From assembly GCA_016938535.1 (NCBI GenBank), contig JAFGUL010000068.1:1-20584 (forward strand): a stretch of 20,584 nucleotides of DNA, read 5' to 3'. The position numbers and the translations under genes are program-made. This DNA comes from Candidatus Delongbacteria bacterium (lineage in GTDB: Bacteria; Delongbacteria; UBA4055). Of this stretch, positions 15,770 through 20,584 are shown piece after piece. The notes beneath the pieces were generated by a model. The model saw only the letters and a list, made by a program, of their open reading frames with translations, did no database searches and was not told the origin of the DNA. Positions within the stretch are counted from its first letter, which is position 1, and each line of letters opens with the position of its first letter.

Positions 15770-17308
15770 ATGCTCGATAAAGTAAATCAGCTGCTCGCTA
15801 AAGTCGGACTGCTGAAAAAAGGCGGCGGCGACGACAAGATTAATAAAAGGAAAGAAAGAGGCTTGATGACGGCCCGGGAAAGGATCGAACAGCTTCTTGA
15901 TAAAAATACATTTAATGAGGTTGATCTTTTCGTTGAACACCAGGGAAGAGACTTCGGTTTAGATAAACAGAAACTTGCCGGTGACGGTGTAATTACGGGT
16001 TTCGGAAAAATTGACGGCCGGCCTGTATGTGTTTTTGCACAGGACTTTACAGTTGCAGGCGGATCGCTAGGAAGAATGCATGCTGCCAAGATCACCAAAG
16101 TTATGGACATTGCATCAAAAATGGGTATTCCGATCATTGGAATTAACGATTCCGGCGGCGCAAGGATACAGGAAGGCGTAGATTCTCTGGCAGGTTACGG
16201 CGAGATCTTTTACAGGAACACTATAAACAGCGGAAAGATACCTCAGCTTTCGGTCATAATGGGACCCTGCGCGGGCGGAGCGGTTTACTCGCCTGCTATT
16301 ACCGATTTTGTTTTCATGGTGAACAAGCTTTCACAGATGTTCATAACCGGTCCGAAAGTGATCGAATCTGTTTTAAGGGAAAAGATCGATCCCGAAAGCC
16401 TGGGCGGAGCGAGAGTTCATAACGAAATAACAGGTAATGCTCATTTCTTCGCTGAATCTGAAGTTGAAACATTAAAACAGATAAAGACACTTCTCAGTTT
16501 CCTACCTTCAGCATGGAATAAACCTCTGCCTGAATCGAAACCGAAACCTCCGAAGATCAAAAAGAGGATCGAAGACATAATCCCCGAAGATACAAAACTT
16601 TCATATGATATCAAGGAACTGATAGAGATACTCGTTGACGACTCTTTCTTCTTTGAAGTCCAGAAACTTTTCGCTCCTAATATCACAGTGGGTTTTGCGA
16701 GAATGAACGGTAAACCTGTAGGTATAGTCGCGAACAATCCGAAATATATGGCAGGCGTTCTTGATGTTGATTCCAGCGACAAAGCCGCAAGATTCGTCAG
16801 ATTCTGCGACTCCTTCGGAATCCCGATCCTGACACTGGTTGACCTTCCCGGTTACCTGCCCGGCATAGATCAGGAACATTACGGGGTCATCCGACACGGC
16901 GCAAAACTGCTTTTTGCCTACTCTGAAGCTACCGTTCCAACTGTTACTGTCATAATCCGTAAAGCTTACGGCGGCGGATACATCGCAATGGCTTCCAAAC
17001 ACCTCAGAACCGATTTTGTTTACGCATGGCCGACAGCAGAGATAGCCGTGATGGGTCCCGAGGGCGCATGCAACATAATTTTTGCCAAAGAGATCGCGGA
17101 ATCCAAAGACCCTGAGAAAACAAGACAGGCTAAGATCAACGAATACAAAGAAAAATACTCCAATCCTTATAACGCGGCGTCAAAAGCTTATGTTGATGCG
17201 GTGATAACTCCCGAAGAAACAAGGGAGAAGATCATTACATCTTTCGATATCGCAAAAGACAAGGAAATTACGATAAAACAGCATAAGCACGATTCAATAC
17301 CGCTGTAA
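15770..17308 (+). CDS. Acyl-CoA carboxylase carboxyltransferase subunit (PccB/MmdA family)
   Basis: A 512-residue biotin-dependent carboxyltransferase that moves CO2 between carboxybiotin and an acyl-CoA (propionyl-, acetyl- or methylmalonyl-CoA). It holds both crotonase-fold halves: the N-terminal half with INDSGGARIQEGVDSLAGYG (125-144) and GPCAGGAVYSPA (165-176), and the C-terminal half with DLPGYLPGIDQEHYGVIRHGAKLL (358-381) and IRKAYGGGYIAMASKHL (396-412), the oxyanion-forming Gly runs. I405 sits at the position where Streptomyces PccB has Asp422, a known acyl-CoA specificity residue. The biotin carrier gene follows 20 bases on; no biotin carboxylase or membrane decarboxylase subunit is in the window, so propionyl/acetyl-CoA carboxylase and methylmalonyl-CoA decarboxylase both remain possible. 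Length and residues are normal. Confidence 0.93.
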   Translation: MLDKVNQLLAKVGLLKKGGGDDKINKRKERGLMTARERIEQLLDKNTFNEVDLFVEHQGRDFGLDKQKLAGDGVITGFGKIDGRPVCVFAQDFTVAGGSLGRMHAAKITKVMDIASKMGIPIIGINDSGGARIQEGVDSLAGYGEIFYRNTINSGKIPQLSVIMGPCAGGAVYSPAITDFVFMVNKLSQMFITGPKVIESVLREKIDPESLGGARVHNEITGNAHFFAESEVETLKQIKTLLSFLPSAWNKPLPESKPKPPKIKKRIEDIIPEDTKLSYDIKELIEILVDDSFFFEVQKLFAPNITVGFARMNGKPVGIVANNPKYMAGVLDVDSSDKAARFVRFCDSFGIPILTLVDLPGYLPGIDQEHYGVIRHGAKLLFAYSEATVPTVTVIIRKAYGGGYIAMASKHLRTDFVYAWPTAEIAVMGPEGACNIIFAKEIAESKDPEKTRQAKINEYKEKYSNPYNAASKAYVDAVITPEETREKIITSFDIAKDKEITIKQHKHDSIPL

Positions 17309-17328
17309 AAATTAATTGTGAGGCTATG

Positions 17329-17646
17329 ATGGACGATATATTAAAGATAGATGATGCCGAATATCACACAACATATACGAAGAAATACACGCTTAACAAG
17401 TATTCACCGCCCGAGATAAAGAAGAAAGAGATCAAAGCTTTTATTCCCGGTCAGATAGTAAAGATATTTGCCGAAAAAGGCAGGAAGATAAAAGCAGGTT
17501 CGATAATTCTGACTTTTGAAGCGATGAAAATGATAAATGAGATGATCCTTGACTTTGATATTACAGTCATCGATGTGATGGTCAAAGAAGGTGATACTGT
17601 CGAAAAAAATCAGGTTCTTGTAAAATTTAAAATTTCAGTAAAATGA
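17329..17646 (+). CDS. Biotin carboxyl carrier protein
   Basis: A small biotinyl-domain protein of 105 residues that carries CO2 on a biotin arm to the carboxyltransferase encoded just upstream. The biotinylation motif FEAMKMINEM is present, with the modified Lys at residue 67, and the sequence from AFIPGQIVKIFAEKGRKIKAG to the end is the flattened beta-barrel, including GDTVEKNQVLVKF. The N-terminal 30 residues are a charged linker. Two ATGs lie in tandem at 17326 and 17329; GAGG (17320-17323) is 5 bases from the second but only 2 from the first, so the second is preferred. The stop overlaps the next start as ATGA. Confidence 0.92.
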   Translation: MDDILKIDDAEYHTTYTKKYTLNKYSPPEIKKKEIKAFIPGQIVKIFAEKGRKIKAGSIILTFEAMKMINEMILDFDITVIDVMVKEGDTVEKNQVLVKFKISVK

Positions 17647-19685
17647 AACCTGAACTCATGTCTCCTGCGGGCAACCGTGAGGCGTTATATGCTGCAGTAG
17701 AGAACGGAGCTGAGGCTGTATATCTGGGTCTTAGTATGTTCAACGCAAGAAAACCTGCGAGAAACTTTCGTTTTGACGACATCGCCGAAGTAATTAGTCA
17801 TGCTCACTCCAAATCCGTAAAAATATACATAACTCTCAATATTGATCTTAAGACCTCAGAACTTGAAGAAGCAGCCCGGATACTTGAACTGCTAATAGGA
17901 TCAAAAGCCGATGCCGTCATAATAAAGGATATGGCACTGATCTATATGCTCTCCAATTATTTTCCTCCTTTTGAATATCACTTAAGCACGCAGTTCGGTA
18001 TCGCGAATTCTGCAGCGATGAGCATGGCTGAAAACCTTGGTGCGTCAAGGGTGGTCCTCGCGCGCGAACTTAATAATAAGGAGATCAGCGTGCTGGTCAG
18101 GCCGTATTTTCCTAAAGCTGAGGTTTTCGTTCAGGGTTCAATGTGCTTTTCATTCTCGGGAAAGTGTCTGATGTCGTCATGGTTCGGGGGAAGATCGGCC
18201 AACAGAGGCGCATGTCAGGCTCCGTGCAGGTTCAGGTTCACCAGAGAAGGAACTGAAGATGCTTCTTCGTTCTTTTCAATGAAAGATCTCAACCTTTCAT
18301 CAAGGATCAGTGAACTCTCTGAACTCGGCGTTTCTGCGCTTAAAATCGAAGGCAGGCTTAAGAGTGCAGAATGGGTTGCTGAAATAACAAAATATTACCG
18401 GGACCTGCTCGACGGAACCCAAAGCAAAGGATCTGATGCTTCAAATTTCTCCGGAAGAGAACAGGCTGAGGGTTTTTACGGAAGTGTAAGTGACCTTATT
18501 GCAGTAAAGAATTTCGGCTCGGTTACTTCAGAAAATAAACAGCCTGAAAATAAGACTATCGGGCAGAATAAATATGACCTTAAGATCACATCGGGTGATA
18601 AAATAAAAATCGAGATCCTGACAGATATAGCAAATACTCAGCTTGAAATTAAAATGAAGCAGCTGAAGAACGAAAACCGCGGAATCTCTTTGTCTGAACT
18701 CGAATACCGAATTCGTGACCTTTCCTTTGGGAACCTGTTCCTTGGAAAATTTATTCTTGATGAAGATATTCTCGTGGCTAAATCACAGTTGAAAAATATT
18801 GTTTCCGAACTTGGTTCTGTCATAGCACCCCTCAGCAGAAGAGAAAGTAAATTTTTAAAAAGCATTAAAATCCCTCATAAGCTCGATCATGTGCTTAAAA
18901 ACCCTGAATCTGATCCGAAGAACTCGATCCCTGTCAAATTTGAAAATGCCAATATCATAAAGATCAATGTATCGGATATTGAACAGATCCGCGATCATTT
19001 AAGGGATTCCGGAATAAAAAAAGTCATAGTTACCGGAGTTAATTCTGAGCATGTGGAACGGATAAAGGAGCTGAGCAACAGAACAAGAGTAGAGATATCT
19101 CTTTTCCCGATACTTTTCGAGAGTGAGCTTGAGGATATCAGAAAGATAATTACATCTCTTGAACACACGAACAATATCTCTTATGAAGCTAATGACATAG
19201 GGCATCTGAAACTGCTTAAAGGAACATCTAAAAAGATAGACTGCGGACCCGGTCTTTCACCATACAATTTTCTCGCAGTAAAACAGCTCAAAGAACTCGG
19301 ACTGGCTTCCGCCCACATTCCCCTTGAAGCAGATATTGAAACCCTCGACGGACTTAAGGCCTCTCCCCTGCCATTACGGATGACGATCTTTTCAAAGGTG
19401 CCGCTATTCTATACAAGAGCATCGTCGGAAGAATTTAGCGAAGGTTCTGTATTTACAGACAGAGAAGGACTGAGATTTTCTGTGACGAAATTCAACGATA
19501 TCAGTGTTTTTACTTCAGAGGAATATTTTTCAGCGTTGGGAACGGATCTTTCATTTCTTAAAGTTCATGAGATAATCATCGATCTTTCAGACGAATCCGA
19601 TATTATTACAAAATTCGAAATGATAAAGAAAGACGCTTCGAAATTTCCCGGAATATCATTTAATCTCAACCGCAGACTTCAGTAA
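17643..19685 (+). CDS. U32-family protein, RlhA-like (putative RNA hydroxylase)
   Basis: A 680-residue protein of family U32 (annotated as peptidases, but characterised members such as RlhA, TrhP and UbiU/UbiV are iron-sulfur oxygen-insertion proteins acting on 23S rRNA, tRNA or ubiquinone precursors). The start MKPELMSPAGNREALYAAVENGAEAVYLGL is the family signature. Four Cys in the order C168-x6-C175-x15-C191-x3-C195, within GSMCFSFSGKC and NRGACQAPCRF, are the [4Fe-4S] ligands. The middle holds a linker-like domain (LSFGNLFLGKFILDEDI, about 358-374) resembling DUF3656 of RlhA, and the C-terminal half is a second U32-like barrel. Length fits RlhA (about 650-670). The start overlaps the biotin carrier stop (ATGA) without an SD, implying translational coupling, though the pathway link is unclear. 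Substrate is inferred. Confidence 0.85.
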   Translation: MKPELMSPAGNREALYAAVENGAEAVYLGLSMFNARKPARNFRFDDIAEVISHAHSKSVKIYITLNIDLKTSELEEAARILELLIGSKADAVIIKDMALIYMLSNYFPPFEYHLSTQFGIANSAAMSMAENLGASRVVLARELNNKEISVLVRPYFPKAEVFVQGSMCFSFSGKCLMSSWFGGRSANRGACQAPCRFRFTREGTEDASSFFSMKDLNLSSRISELSELGVSALKIEGRLKSAEWVAEITKYYRDLLDGTQSKGSDASNFSGREQAEGFYGSVSDLIAVKNFGSVTSENKQPENKTIGQNKYDLKITSGDKIKIEILTDIANTQLEIKMKQLKNENRGISLSELEYRIRDLSFGNLFLGKFILDEDILVAKSQLKNIVSELGSVIAPLSRRESKFLKSIKIPHKLDHVLKNPESDPKNSIPVKFENANIIKINVSDIEQIRDHLRDSGIKKVIVTGVNSEHVERIKELSNRTRVEISLFPILFESELEDIRKIITSLEHTNNISYEANDIGHLKLLKGTSKKIDCGPGLSPYNFLAVKQLKELGLASAHIPLEADIETLDGLKASPLPLRMTIFSKVPLFYTRASSEEFSEGSVFTDREGLRFSVTKFNDISVFTSEEYFSALGTDLSFLKVHEIIIDLSDESDIITKFEMIKKDASKFPGISFNLNRRLQ

Positions 19686-20584
19686 TGAATTATTCTGACA
19701 TTATGAACAGGGTAGGCGATCACTGGAAGAATAAATTCGGGAAAAAAGTTTATAAGCTTAACTTTCACGGGGATTTTACCTGCCCCAATCTTGACGGAAC
19801 TGTGGGAAGCGAAGGCTGCGTTTACTGCAATATGAAAGCACTCGAACCTTTAAAGGATCTTGAGGCTGACAGTAATATCGAAGATCATATAAATTACCTC
19901 AAGGAACGAAATGGAGCCGAAGCTTTCATAGCTTATTTTCAGGACTATTCCTCGACTTATCCGGCGCACGGAGTGAAAGACAGGCTGAACTACCTTGAAG
20001 AACTCTACCGCAATGCGGTAAAACATCCCGACATTGTCGGGATATCGGTCTCGACGCGGCCGGATGTTGTCACAAAATTTGAGCTTGACATCCTGAAGTC
20101 GCTCAACACTGATGTAACGGTCGAGCTCGGGCTCCAGACGATCAACGAAAAAGATCTTCACTGGATCGGCCGCGGGCACACCGTAAAACAGTTCTCATCC
20201 GCCGTCGAACTTGTCTCCTCATACGGATTCGAAACGGCGGCGCACATCATTCTCGGCCTGCCGAGCGAGACTGATGCGGGAATTGTTGAACTTGCACGAT
20301 TCCTGAACAACTCAAAAATTACAGGACTTAAGATACATCAGCTTATGATCCTGAAAAATTCCCGGCTCGAAGAACTGTACCTTGAAAACAATGCACCTGA
20401 AGTCCTTACCGAAACAGAATATTTCCGCAGGCTCGGATTACTAGTATCACACCTCAAAAAGGACATAGTTATTCACAGGCTTTACGCAGACGCTCCGAAA
20501 AAAGACCTCATCGCTCCGTTATGGTGCACGAACAAAACCGGCTTGCAGGACAAGATATTTAAATATTTTATCGAAAATAAAATC
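19685..20584 (+). CDS. TIGR01212/YhcC-type radical SAM protein, 3' end outside window
   Basis: An open frame of 300 codons reaches the window end without a stop, so the gene is nearly complete but 3' partial; the family is about 300-310 residues. The N-terminus W-x-x-K-F-G-K-KVYKLNFHGDFTCPN and the Cys set CPNLDGTVGSEGCVYC (C33-x11-C45-x2-C48) are the hallmark of TIGR01212/YhcC radical SAM proteins, which bind a [4Fe-4S] cluster and S-adenosylmethionine; VELGLQT and IILGLPSET are further family motifs. The function of YhcC is not established. The ATG overlaps the U32 stop by one base (TAATG), with no SD, so translation is coupled. GC content rises locally at about 20041-20280. Confidence 0.93.
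   Translation, partial: MNYSDIMNRVGDHWKNKFGKKVYKLNFHGDFTCPNLDGTVGSEGCVYCNMKALEPLKDLEADSNIEDHINYLKERNGAEAFIAYFQDYSSTYPAHGVKDRLNYLEELYRNAVKHPDIVGISVSTRPDVVTKFELDILKSLNTDVTVELGLQTINEKDLHWIGRGHTVKQFSSAVELVSSYGFETAAHIILGLPSETDAGIVELARFLNNSKITGLKIHQLMILKNSRLEELYLENNAPEVLTETEYFRRLGLLVSHLKKDIVIHRLYADAPKKDLIAPLWCTNKTGLQDKIFKYFIENKI

Noticed and set aside
15787..17002. Minus-strand frames antisense to the carboxyltransferase
   Set aside because: The sense strand encodes an intact conserved enzyme; the antisense frames show no recognisable protein.
1..20584. CRISPR arrays, insertion sequences, phage genes, integrase or attachment sites beside the tRNA
   Set aside because: No regularly spaced repeats, transposase or integrase motifs or duplicated tRNA 3' ends were seen.

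Overview
The window looks like a chromosomal segment from a member of the FCB superphylum (Bacteroidota and relatives). The main evidence is a complete 2105-residue SprA-family outer-membrane protein, the type IX secretion translocon. Base composition is about 40% GC by eye. Several genes carry strong Shine-Dalgarno (SD) sequences (AGGAGG, GGAGGG, GAGGCGG, GGGGGA), which classical Bacteroidia and Flavobacteriia usually lack. This favours a lineage outside the core Bacteroidota classes, such as Ignavibacteria-like or candidate FCB phyla, but the sequence alone does not fix the phylum. No phage, insertion sequence, CRISPR array or plasmid signature was seen.

Layout. (1) 1-1621, plus strand: the 3' part of a polytopic membrane protein gene, overlapped by a family 2 glycosyltransferase gene; probably the end of a surface-polysaccharide locus. 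(2) 1613-13907, minus strand: a tightly packed series transcribed in the order M42 aminopeptidase, S4-domain RNA-binding protein, ABC ATPase, ABC permease, a 71-base gap with a perfect 14-base palindrome, TPR lipoprotein-like/secreted protein, SprA, and XseA (exonuclease VII large subunit). Most junctions overlap or lie within 5 bases. xseA converges on the glycosyltransferase gene with a 9-base overlap. (3) 13908-15640, minus strand: a glutamate dehydrogenase gene with its own promoter, structured leader and intrinsic terminator, and upstream of it a tRNA-Leu(UAG) with its own promoter and terminator. (4) 15717-20584, plus strand: an operon of acyl-CoA carboxylase carboxyltransferase, biotin carrier protein, a U32 (RlhA-like) protein and a TIGR01212-type radical SAM protein that runs off the window.

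Four promoters can be read with one architecture: TTGnnn, 17 bases, then TATATT or TAAATT. In two of them the -10 continues to TATATTTG, which also fits the Bacteroides TAnnTTTG box. The carboxyltransferase and biotin carrier are two of the subunits of a biotin-dependent carboxylase or decarboxylase; the biotin carboxylase or membrane subunits must be encoded elsewhere. Glutamate dehydrogenase carries the coenzyme-site residues of the clostridial NAD-dependent enzyme. SprA and the upstream TPR protein are translationally coupled through a TTGA overlap, suggesting that they work together at the cell envelope. I found no clear new defence or mobile system; the most rewarding points are the SprA/TPR unit, the promoter and leader elements, and the divergent ABC ATPase.
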